Below are positions 1-6,039 of a stretch of DNA of 9,098 nucleotides, piece by piece. The DNA comes from Lachnospiraceae bacterium (GTDB lineage: Bacteria > Bacillota > Clostridia > Lachnospirales > Lachnospiraceae). Made by a program: the position numbers and the translations under genes. Location of the stretch: positions 1 to 9,098 of the forward strand of contig DNJW01000308.1 of assembly GCA_003488965.1 (NCBI GenBank), in the 5' to 3' direction. The first letter of the stretch is position 1. Each line of letters begins with the position of its first letter. The notes under the pieces are model-generated. The model saw only the letters and a program-made list of their open reading frames with translations, searched no databases and was not told the DNA's origin.

Positions 1-92
1 GGAATATACAAGCTGCACAATTCGTAACTGGAAAAGCAGAGTTTCGCAATTGCCTATTTCATGATATTTAAGTAATTGTAAAACCAATAAAT

Positions 93-110
93 TTGCTGAA
101 TATTCAGCAA
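93..110. promoter_or_regulatory. 18-bp perfect palindrome, candidate operator
   Basis: TTGCTGAATATTCAGCAA reads identically on both strands. It is the core of a longer imperfect dyad covering about 82-121, in which the outer arms (AACCAATAAA and the complement of TTTATCAATT) still match at most positions. It lies roughly 95 bp upstream of the -35 box of the promoter at 204-232, in DNA with no gene. A dyad of this size and symmetry typically binds a dimeric transcription factor. Which regulator would bind is unknown, and no regulator gene is in the window. A terminator is unlikely because no T-run follows. Confidence 0.5.
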
Positions 111-169
111 GTTTATCAATTTCATAATTGGCTAAAACAAGCTAGTACAAAATTATAGTAACACAAAAA

Positions 170-197
170 CAACATAAAAACAACATAAAATATGTTG
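170..197. repeat. Phased CAACATA repeats upstream of the first promoter
   Basis: CAACATA occurs at 170-176 and again at 181-187, a spacing of 11 bp or about one helical turn. Its inverse TATGTTG follows at 191-197, making CAACATA-AAA-TATGTTG a perfect dyad. The cluster ends 6 bp before the -35 box at 204, about -70 to -42 relative to the likely transcription start, which is a usual place for an activator such as an AraC-type protein. This role is inferred from position only. Confidence 0.45.
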
Positions 198-203
198 GAT
201 TAG

Positions 204-232
204 TTGACTTTTGGGAAATGTGTGATTATAAT
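204..232 (+). promoter_or_regulatory. Sigma-A-type promoter of the microcompartment operon
   Basis: The -35 box TTGACT (204-209) and a perfect -10 box TATAAT (227-232) are separated by exactly 17 bp. Transcription would start near 239, giving an untranslated leader of about 80 nt before the glycyl radical enzyme start codon. The promoter is nearly consensus, so repression or an activator acting at the flanking repeats is a likely control mode. I saw no convincing cre site for carbon catabolite control. Confidence 0.75.
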
Positions 233-319
233 AGGACATAGATGAATAGATAGCTAATGATGGAAGGAATGTTGTGTTAAAAAATCAGCTGCATGGGAAG
301 GGCAGCAGAAGGAGAAGTT
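233..319 (+). other. 5' untranslated leader of the glycyl radical enzyme gene
   Basis: This leader of about 80 nt has no recognisable riboswitch. It holds a weak 5-bp hairpin (GCTGC 288-292 with GCAGC 302-306) just before the ribosome binding site AAGGAG at 309-314. An ATGTTG hexamer lies at 269-274. An upstream in-frame ATG at 293 has no ribosome binding site in front of it and is not taken as the start. Confidence 0.4.
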
Positions 320-2857
320 ATGGGATTGTATCAATACGAGATTACGGACATTAAGAAAACAGAAAGAATTGACAGGCTGATTGCCAATCTGTTTGCAAAA
401 ATGCCGGAAATTGAATCGGCAAGAGCAAAGCTGATTACCGAGTCTTACAAGGAGACAGAAAATGAACCGATGATTATGCGCCGGGCAAAGGCATTTGCCC
501 ATATTTTGGAGAATATTCCGATTATCATAAGGGAAGACGAGCTGGTGGTAGGGAGCAGCACCATTGCCCCCAGGGGATGCCAGACATATCCGGAATTTTC
601 TTATGAATGGCTGGAAGCGGAATTCGATACGGTGGAAAAACGGAGCGCGGACCCTTTTTACATATCAGAAGAGGCAAAACGGGAAATCAGGGAAGCGGAC
701 CGTTACTGGAAAGGAAAAACCACCAGTGAACTGGCAACGGCTTATATGGAGCCCGAAACATTGACTGCTATGGAACACAACATGTTTACGCCGGGAAACT
801 ATTTTTATAACGGGGTAGGCCATGTGACGGTTCAGTATGAGAAGGTGCTTGCCATAGGATTCGAGGGAATCCGTGCCGAAGCGGAAAAACTGCTTTCGGA
901 ATGCGATTTCGGCGACGGAAACTATGCGAGAAAAGCGCGTTTCCTGCAGGCGGTTATTATCAGCTGCAATGCGGTAATGGCTTATGCAAAACGGTATGCT
1001 TTGCTGGCAAAGCAGATGGCTTCGGAATGCAAGGATGCCGCAAGGCGGGTGGAACTTCTGCAGATTAGCGCAAACTGCAGCAAAGTGCCGGCAAAAGGGG
1101 CGGAAACTTTCTATGAGGCATGCCAGTCCTTCTGGTTTGTGCAGCAGCTTTTACAGCTGGAATCCAGCGGACATTCCATTTCTCCCGGACGTTTTGACCA
1201 GTATATGTACCCGTATTATGAAGCGGACAGGAAGAAGGGGACACTGAGCAAGGAGTTTGCCCAGGAACTGATTGACTGTATCTGGGTAAAATTAAATGAT
1301 TTAAATAAATGCAGGGATGCTGCTTCCGCAGAAGGGTTTGCGGGCTACAGCCTGTTCCAGAACCTGATTGCAGGCGGACAGAACGGGGACGGTGTGGATG
1401 TCACCAATGATTTATCCTTTATGACGATTCAGGCGTCCATGCATGTGCAGCTGCCCCAGCCTTCCTTCTCGGTAAGGGTATGGAACGGTACGCCCCATGA
1501 ATTTCTTATCAAGGCAGCGGAACTGACAAGGACGGGAGTCGGGCTTCCGGCGTACTACAATGATGAAGTCATTATTCCGGCACTGATAAACCGGGGGCTT
1601 ACGTTAAAGGATGCCAGGGAATACAACATCATCGGCTGTGTGGAACCGCAGAAGGCGGGCAAGACAGAAGGCTGGCATGACGCCGCATTCTTTAATATGT
1701 GCCGTCCTATGGAACTGGTATTTTCCCAAGGTCGGGATAAAGGCGTCCAAGTGGGCGTAGTGACAAAACCGGTAGAGGAAATGCAGGAGTTCGAAGAATT
1801 TTACGATGCTTATAAAGAGCAGATGAATTATATGATTAAACTGCTGGTAAATGCGGACAACGCTATTGATGTGGCGCATGCCGAAAGATGTCCGCTGCCC
1901 TTCCTTTCCTGTATGGTGGATGATTGCATGAACAGAGGGCTTTCGGTCCAGGAAGGCGGCGCAATCTATAACTTTACCGGACCTCAGGGCTTTGGCGTGG
2001 CAAATATGGCGGACGCCCTTTATGCGGTAAAGACTCTGGTATTCGATGAGCATAAAGTGACATTGAAGGAATTTAAAGAGGCGCTGGCTACCAATTACGG
2101 AAAAGGTCTGACAAAAGATATGGTAGGCAATATGACGGCGCAGATTGCCATGGGATTAAAGGCAGCCGGCCAGGATATCGGGGAAAAAGAAATTGCCGCT
2201 ATTATGAAGACGGTAATCGAGACTTCCGAGATGCCTGCTGTTAAAGAGAACGGCGAACGCCTGCTGAAACTGATTGGCGAAGTGCCGAAATTCGGCAATG
2301 ATATTCCTGAGGTGGACGCTTTTGCCAGAGATGTGGCATATACCTATACGAGACCTTTGCAGGAATATAAAAATCCGAGAGGCGGTATTTTCCAAGCCGG
2401 GTTATATCCGGTATCGGCCAATGTGCCGCTGGGAGCACAGACCGGGGCAACGCCGGACGGAAGACTGGCAGGCACACCGGTGGCAGACGGGGTATCCCCT
2501 TCTGCAGGCAAGGATGTGAACGGACCTACGGCAGCAGCCAATTCCGTAGCAAGGCTGGATCATTATATTGCCTCCAACGGAACGCTGTTTAACCAGAAAT
2601 TCCATCCTTCCGCCCTTAGCGGAAAAGAAGGGCTGGAAAAGTTCGTGGCTCTTATCCGTGCATATTTTGACCAGAAGGGAAGCCATATGCAGTTTAATGT
2701 TGTCAGCCGGGAAACTCTGCTGGATGCCCAGAAGAATCCGGAAAAATACAAGCACCTGGTAGTAAGGGTGGCCGGATACAGTGCCTTGTTCACCACGCTG
2801 TCCCGTTCGCTGCAGGATGATATTATCAACAGGACGGAGCAGGGCTTCGGAGCATAA
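320..2857 (+). CDS. Glycyl radical diol dehydratase, B12-independent 1,2-propanediol dehydratase type
   Basis: This PFL-like glycyl radical enzyme of 845 residues removes water from a vicinal diol, most likely 1,2-propanediol to propionaldehyde, using a protein radical instead of coenzyme B12. The thiyl cysteine and base sit in the GCVEPQ motif (C440, E442), and the glycyl radical is G819 in RVAGYSALF near the C terminus. H168 (GVGHV), H285-S286 (GHSIS) and D454, 14 residues after the cysteine, match the substrate-binding set known for Clostridium butyricum glycerol dehydratase (H164, H281, S282, D447). The numbering is two residues above that recalled for the Roseburia inulinivorans propanediol dehydratase (H166, C438, E440, G817). 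The start at 320 was chosen because AAGGAG lies 5 nt upstream; ATG 293 lacks such a site. The neighbouring aldolase and shell genes favour propanediol over glycerol, but activity on glycerol cannot be excluded. No clear encapsulation peptide is seen at either end. Confidence 0.93.
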   Translation: MGLYQYEITDIKKTERIDRLIANLFAKMPEIESARAKLITESYKETENEPMIMRRAKAFAHILENIPIIIREDELVVGSSTIAPRGCQTYPEFSYEWLEAEFDTVEKRSADPFYISEEAKREIREADRYWKGKTTSELATAYMEPETLTAMEHNMFTPGNYFYNGVGHVTVQYEKVLAIGFEGIRAEAEKLLSECDFGDGNYARKARFLQAVIISCNAVMAYAKRYALLAKQMASECKDAARRVELLQISANCSKVPAKGAETFYEACQSFWFVQQLLQLESSGHSISPGRFDQYMYPYYEADRKKGTLSKEFAQELIDCIWVKLNDLNKCRDAASAEGFAGYSLFQNLIAGGQNGDGVDVTNDLSFMTIQASMHVQLPQPSFSVRVWNGTPHEFLIKAAELTRTGVGLPAYYNDEVIIPALINRGLTLKDAREYNIIGCVEPQKAGKTEGWHDAAFFNMCRPMELVFSQGRDKGVQVGVVTKPVEEMQEFEEFYDAYKEQMNYMIKLLVNADNAIDVAHAERCPLPFLSCMVDDCMNRGLSVQEGGAIYNFTGPQGFGVANMADALYAVKTLVFDEHKVTLKEFKEALATNYGKGLTKDMVGNMTAQIAMGLKAAGQDIGEKEIAAIMKTVIETSEMPAVKENGERLLKLIGEVPKFGNDIPEVDAFARDVAYTYTRPLQEYKNPRGGIFQAGLYPVSANVPLGAQTGATPDGRLAGTPVADGVSPSAGKDVNGPTAAANSVARLDHYIASNGTLFNQKFHPSALSGKEGLEKFVALIRAYFDQKGSHMQFNVVSRETLLDAQKNPEKYKHLVVRVAGYSALFTTLSRSLQDDIINRTEQGFGA

Positions 2858-2884
2858 AAGCGTTATATAGGGAAAGGAAAGAAA

Positions 2885-3679
2885 ATGGAAGCTTACAGGC
2901 AGACGAAAGGACGTATTTTTGATATCCAGAAGTTTTCCATCCATGACGGGGACGGTATCCGCACCATCGTATTTTTAAAGGGCTGTGTGCTTCGCTGCAG
3001 ATGGTGCTGCAACCCGGAATCCCAGGAGTATCCGATTCAGACTATGATAGTGGCAGGAGAGGAGAAAATTATTGGACGGGATGTAACGGTGGATGAAGTG
3101 ATAAAAACGGTGGAGCAGGACCGGCCTTATTATTACCGTTCCGGGGGAGGGCTGACTTTGTCCGGGGGAGAGAGCTTATGCCAGCCGGAATTTGCAAGGG
3201 ATTTGCTGCGGGCTGCAAAAGAAAACGGGATAAATACTGCCATGGAAAGCATGGCGTGCGCGAAATACGAAGTGATTGAAAGCATTCTGCCCTATTTAGA
3301 CCATTATCTGCTGGATATTAAGCATATGAATCCTGCAAAGCATAAGGAATTTACAGGAAGAAGCAATGAACTGATGCTGGAAAACGCAAAAAAAATTGCC
3401 CGTTCCGGCAGCACAAGGCTTAGCATACGGATACCGGTCATTCCCACTTTCAACGACAGTGAGGAAGAAATCCGTGCCATTGCAGCCTATGCAAAGGAGT
3501 TACATAATATAGAAAAGATACATCTTCTTCCTTATCATAGACTGGGACAGGATAAATACGAAGGCCTGGGCAGGGAGTATCTGATGAAAGATATTCTTCC
3601 GCCTGGGGCGGAGCATATGGAAATGCTGAAACATGCGGCAGAGTTAGAATCCGGTCTGGCATGCCAGATTGGCGGATAA
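2885..3679 (+). CDS. Glycyl radical enzyme activase, short radical-SAM type
   Basis: This radical-SAM protein of 264 residues installs the glycyl radical on the enzyme encoded 27 bp upstream, using SAM and one [4Fe-4S] cluster. The cluster motif is CX3CX2C at C34, C38 and C41 (CVLRCRWC), preceded by the usual HDGDGIRTIVFLKGC stretch. The SAM-binding GGE motif is LTLSGGE at residues 90-96. From the CX3CX2C motif to GGE there are only about 50 residues and no further cysteine cluster. The ferredoxin-like insert with two extra clusters, seen in the glycerol dehydratase and choline lyase activases, is therefore absent. In this it resembles pyruvate formate-lyase activase (about 246 residues). An additional C42 directly follows the motif. 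A purine-rich site (GGAAAGG) before the ATG serves as ribosome binding site. Pairing with the upstream enzyme is inferred from adjacency. Confidence 0.93.
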   Translation: MEAYRQTKGRIFDIQKFSIHDGDGIRTIVFLKGCVLRCRWCCNPESQEYPIQTMIVAGEEKIIGRDVTVDEVIKTVEQDRPYYYRSGGGLTLSGGESLCQPEFARDLLRAAKENGINTAMESMACAKYEVIESILPYLDHYLLDIKHMNPAKHKEFTGRSNELMLENAKKIARSGSTRLSIRIPVIPTFNDSEEEIRAIAAYAKELHNIEKIHLLPYHRLGQDKYEGLGREYLMKDILPPGAEHMEMLKHAAELESGLACQIGG

Positions 3680-3694
3680 GAAATGGAGAGGATT

Positions 3695-4072
3695 ATGGGA
3701 ATGCAGGACAGCTTGTCAACGGAGGGAAAAACCAGAATTGTTCAGGAACTGGTACCGGGCAAACAGATTACTATTGCCCATCTGATAGCCAATCCGGATA
3801 AAATCTTGTATGAAAAGCTGGGGCTTGACCCCAGTGTGGATTATTCCAGATCCGCAATCGGGGTGCTGACAATCAGCCCGGCGGAAACGGCGGTCATAGC
3901 GGCGGATATTGCGGTAAAAGCGGCAGGAATTGAATTAGGCTTCGTGGACAGGTTCAGCGGTACCCTCATTGTTACCGGAACGGTATCAGAAACGGAAGCT
4001 TCTTTACGGGCGGTACTGGAGTATACAAAAGAACAGATGGGATTTGCCGTATGCCCTCTTACGCGGACTTAA
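3695..4072 (+). CDS. EutS/PduU-type shell protein (circularly permuted BMC domain)
   Basis: A hexamer-forming microcompartment shell protein of about 125 residues. The sequence follows E. coli EutS closely: IVQELVPGKQITIAHLIA near the N terminus, AIGVLTISPAETAVIAADIA in the middle, then GFVDRFSGTLIV. This order is that of the permuted BMC fold, in which the short N-terminal strand can form a small barrel over the pore. The segment between LGL and AIG (DPSVDYSRS) is longer than in E. coli EutS and has no glycine where EutS has the G39 linked to its bent hexamer, so a flat PduU-like hexamer is plausible. The start is ambiguous: ATG 3683 has a weak site, ATG 3695 has GGAG 6 nt upstream, and ATG 3701 is also possible. 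It starts 15 bp after the activase stop, consistent with cotranscription. Confidence 0.9.
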   Translation: MGMQDSLSTEGKTRIVQELVPGKQITIAHLIANPDKILYEKLGLDPSVDYSRSAIGVLTISPAETAVIAADIAVKAAGIELGFVDRFSGTLIVTGTVSETEASLRAVLEYTKEQMGFAVCPLTRT

Positions 4073-4120
4073 CAGGACCGTTTCGGGAATACTTAAAGGG
4101 CGTTTTCCCTGCAGATTTGT

Positions 4121-4136
4121 GCCGCTGTGAGGCGGC
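4121..4136 (+). promoter_or_regulatory. Small hairpin before the EutP-like gene
   Basis: GCCGC and GCGGC form a 5-bp GC stem around a 6-nt loop, ending 2 nt before the GGAGG ribosome binding site of the next gene. It lies in a 76-nt gap (4073-4148) with no other evident content. No T-run follows, so it is not an intrinsic terminator. It could tune translation or mRNA ends, but a 5-bp stem may also be chance. Confidence 0.25.
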
Positions 4137-4148
4137 ATGGAGGTTGGC

Positions 4149-4607
4149 ATGAAGAAGATTATATTAATGGGCAGAAGTGAGTGCGGGAAGACTACCCTGA
4201 CCCAAGCGCTGAAGGGGGAGCATATCCAATATCACAAGACCCAGTATATCAATTACTTTGATGTGATTATCGATACGCCAGGGGAATATATTCAGACCAA
4301 GCAGTTGGGTTATGCCTTGGCGCTTTATGCCTATGAAGCGGATATCGTGGGGCTGCTGCTGTCTGCGACGGAGCCGTATTCGCTGTATCCGCCCAATGTT
4401 ACCTGTATGGTGAACCGGGAAGTGGTGGGGATTGTGACAAAGATTCATGAAAAAGATGCAAATCCTCAAAGGGCAGAGCGGTGGCTGAGGCTGACAGGGT
4501 GCAAAAAAATATTTTTTGTGGATTCCAAAAAACAGGAAGGAATCCCTGAGATTCTGGAGTACCTTCGGGAAGAAGGGGATGTAATGCCTTGGGAAAAATC
4601 CACATGA
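4149..4607 (+). CDS. EutP/PduV-type small GTPase of the microcompartment
   Basis: A P-loop NTPase of 152 residues from the EutP/PduV family, found in many microcompartment loci with no settled role; acetate-kinase activity has been reported for one EutP, and PduV has been linked to compartment movement. Walker A is GRSECGKT (residues 8-15), the switch I threonine is T31 in HKTQ, and the G3 motif is DTPGEY (42-47). The G4 position reads TKIH (97-100) where E. coli EutP has SKTD, so the aspartate that selects guanine is a histidine here. The C-terminal part (FFVDSKKQEGIPEILEYL) is normal for the family. ATG 4149 was chosen because GGAGG lies 5 nt upstream; ATG 4137 overlaps that site. It is the last gene before an internal promoter. 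Confidence 0.85.
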   Translation: MKKIILMGRSECGKTTLTQALKGEHIQYHKTQYINYFDVIIDTPGEYIQTKQLGYALALYAYEADIVGLLLSATEPYSLYPPNVTCMVNREVVGIVTKIHEKDANPQRAERWLRLTGCKKIFFVDSKKQEGIPEILEYLREEGDVMPWEKST

Positions 4608-4614
4608 AAACAAG

Positions 4615-4643
4615 TTGACGCATGTTGTTTTCTGTGGTATTAT
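4615..4643 (+). promoter_or_regulatory. Internal sigma-A-type promoter with extended -10
   Basis: TTGACG (4615-4620) and TATTAT (4638-4643) are 17 bp apart, and TGG directly before the -10 box gives an extended -10 element. Transcription would start near 4650 and drive the aldolase and the genes after it. The promoter lies entirely between the GTPase stop and the aldolase start. CATGTTG (4621-4627) in its spacer resembles the repeat upstream of the first promoter. Confidence 0.7.
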
Positions 4644-4665
4644 AGAGTTACAAACAACAAAAAAC

Positions 4666-4710
4666 CAACATAACGCATATAAATCTAAGGAGGATAAGGG
4701 AATTATGTTG
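4666..4710 (+). promoter_or_regulatory. Inverted repeat over the aldolase start codon
   Basis: CAACATAA (4666-4673) and TTATGTTG (4703-4710) are perfect 8-bp inverse copies. The second copy contains the ATG start codon, and the loop contains the strong ribosome binding site AAGGAGG (4687-4693). In RNA this could hide the start codon. The spacing of 11 nt from ribosome binding site to ATG is also longer than usual. The heptamer CAACATA is the same as that upstream of the first promoter, so a DNA-level role is an alternative. Confidence 0.35.
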
Positions 4711-5511
4711 AATGAGTACGAAATCAAAAAAGAAATGTGTGAAATTGGCAAAAGAGTTTACAACCGCGGTATGGTTGCTGCCAATGACGGTAATTTTTCC
4801 GTAAAACTTAATGACAATGAATTCCTCTGCACACCTACCGGTGTAAGCAAAGGTTTCATGACTCCGGAATACATCTGTAAAGTAGATGCAGAAGGAAAAG
4901 TAATCCAGGCAAACAAAGGATTTAAGCCTTCTTCCGAAATCAAGATGCATATGAGGGTATATAAGGAGAGACCTGACGTGCAGTCAGTAGTACATGCTCA
5001 TCCTCTGTATGCTACCAGCTTTGCAATTGCAGGAATTCCGCTGACACAGCCGATTATGCCTGAGGCAGTTATTGCTTTGGGATGCGTACCGATTGCTGAA
5101 TACGGCACACCTTCTACCAACGAAATTCCCGATGCGGTTTCCAAATATCTGCAGCATTATGATGCAGTGCTGTTGGCGAACCATGGTGCTTTAGCATATT
5201 CCGATTCCCTTTTAAACGCATATCATAAGATGGAATCCTTGGAATTTTATGCACGTTTGCTGTATCAGTCAAAGGTTCTGGGCGGACCGAAGGAATTGTC
5301 CCAGGAACAGGTTGAGAGATTATATGAGATTAGAAGACAGTTTGGCCTGAAAGGCAAACATCCCGCAGATTTGTGTCCTAATGCAAAAGCCGGAAAACCC
5401 AGCTGCCATAGCTGCGGCGCATCCTGCAGCGGAGCATGCTCTGACGGCAAGTCGGATGCAGACCTGGTAGCTTCTATTACAAAGAAAGTAATGGAACAGC
5501 TTGGGTTATAA
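4705..5511 (+). CDS. Class II aldolase, L-fuculose-phosphate aldolase type, with C-terminal encapsulation peptide
   Basis: A zinc-dependent aldolase of 268 residues that probably splits L-fuculose-1-phosphate (or a similar ketose phosphate) into DHAP and lactaldehyde, feeding 1,2-propanediol to the compartment. The FucA zinc ligands are present: H97 and H99 in HAHP and H160 in NHG. E78 (SSE) fits the catalytic glutamate, and GNFS at 29-32 fits the phosphate-binding loop. The catalytic domain ends near residue 215. Then comes a linker with cysteines 224, 234, 237, 241 and 245, and finally an amphipathic helix DADLVASITKKVMEQLGL (251-268) of the kind that targets enzymes into microcompartments. 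ATG 4705 follows AAGGAGG; starting further upstream at TTG 4615 would put the promoter inside the gene. It is the first gene after the internal promoter. Substrate preference between fuculose- and rhamnulose-phosphate cannot be read from the sequence. Confidence 0.9.
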   Translation: MLNEYEIKKEMCEIGKRVYNRGMVAANDGNFSVKLNDNEFLCTPTGVSKGFMTPEYICKVDAEGKVIQANKGFKPSSEIKMHMRVYKERPDVQSVVHAHPLYATSFAIAGIPLTQPIMPEAVIALGCVPIAEYGTPSTNEIPDAVSKYLQHYDAVLLANHGALAYSDSLLNAYHKMESLEFYARLLYQSKVLGGPKELSQEQVERLYEIRRQFGLKGKHPADLCPNAKAGKPSCHSCGASCSGACSDGKSDADLVASITKKVMEQLGL

Positions 5512-5544
5512 GCAGAGGGCTTGAGTGCAGAAAAGAGGTAGACC

Positions 5545-6012
5545 ATGAATGAACAGCTAATCTGTCAGGTGGTAGAACAGGCAGTACGGGAAGCCGGCAA
5601 GGCTGTCATGACGCTGGAAACAGCAAAGAAGCTTATCGATAAAGTGGAAAAGAAAGCAGAAGAAATGGGGCTTGCCGTTATTATAGCAGTTGCTGATAAG
5701 GCGGCGCGGCCGGTTGCTATCCACTGTATGGATGATGCTTACATAGCCAGCTTTGATATTGCACTGAATAAAGCGTATACTTCCGCAGGGCTTAAAATGT
5801 CTACGGCAGAACTTTCCAGGCTTAGCGCCCCCGGACAGCCCCTTTACGGTATACAGCATACCAATGAAGGAAAGATAGTGATTTTCGGCGGAGGGGAAGT
5901 GCTTGAAGTGAACGGGAAGATAGCAGGAGCCTTGGGAGTAAGCGGAGGAACGCTGGAACAGGATACCTTTTTGGCAGCATATGGGCGGGAGGTATTCGGA
6001 CAAATTGTATAA
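5545..6012 (+). CDS. GlcG/HbpS/PduO-C family protein with N-terminal targeting helix
   Basis: A protein of 155 residues from the Haem_degrading (DUF336) family, equal to the C-terminal domain of PduO. The family signature is seen in GLAVIIAVADKAARPVAIHCMDDA (about 42-65), the ALNKAYTSA segment and the final AGALGVSGG. The adenosyltransferase domain that PduO carries in B12-dependent pathways is not present, in keeping with a B12-independent dehydratase. Residues 1-18 (NEQLICQVVEQAVREAG) form an amphipathic helix very like the N terminus of the next gene's product, suggesting lumen targeting. Members bind heme or cobalamin in some cases; the role in microcompartments is not settled. AGAGG precedes the ATG. 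The gene lies 33 bp after the aldolase and 27 bp before the aldehyde dehydrogenase, so it is probably cotranscribed. Confidence 0.87.
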   Translation: MNEQLICQVVEQAVREAGKAVMTLETAKKLIDKVEKKAEEMGLAVIIAVADKAARPVAIHCMDDAYIASFDIALNKAYTSAGLKMSTAELSRLSAPGQPLYGIQHTNEGKIVIFGGGEVLEVNGKIAGALGVSGGTLEQDTFLAAYGREVFGQIV

Positions 6013-6039
6013 GTCATAAAAGAAAGGGATGATAAAGCG

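Noticed and set aside
257..280. Seven-codon upstream frame (ATG 257 to TAA) in the first leader
   Set aside because: No ribosome binding site at the right distance and too short to judge.
293..319. Upstream ATG 293 as the start of the glycyl radical enzyme
   Set aside because: No ribosome binding site precedes it, while ATG 320 has AAGGAG at 5 nt and gives residue numbering close to the characterised relative.
320..2857. Choline trimethylamine-lyase (CutC)
   Set aside because: The GCVEPQ motif is shared, but the diol-binding histidines, serine and C+14 aspartate are present, the activase lacks the ferredoxin domain of CutD, and the locus carries a fuculose-type aldolase.
2402..2944. Minus-strand frame of 180 codons across the end of the radical enzyme gene
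   Set aside because: It is antisense to conserved catalytic regions, including the glycyl radical motif, with no recognisable domain.
4097..4110. AGGG/CCCT hairpin in the gap before the EutP-like gene
   Set aside because: Only four pairs; expected by chance.
4615..4704. TTG 4615 as the start of the aldolase
   Set aside because: The extra 30 residues resemble nothing in the family, the region holds a promoter, and AAGGAGG precedes ATG 4705.
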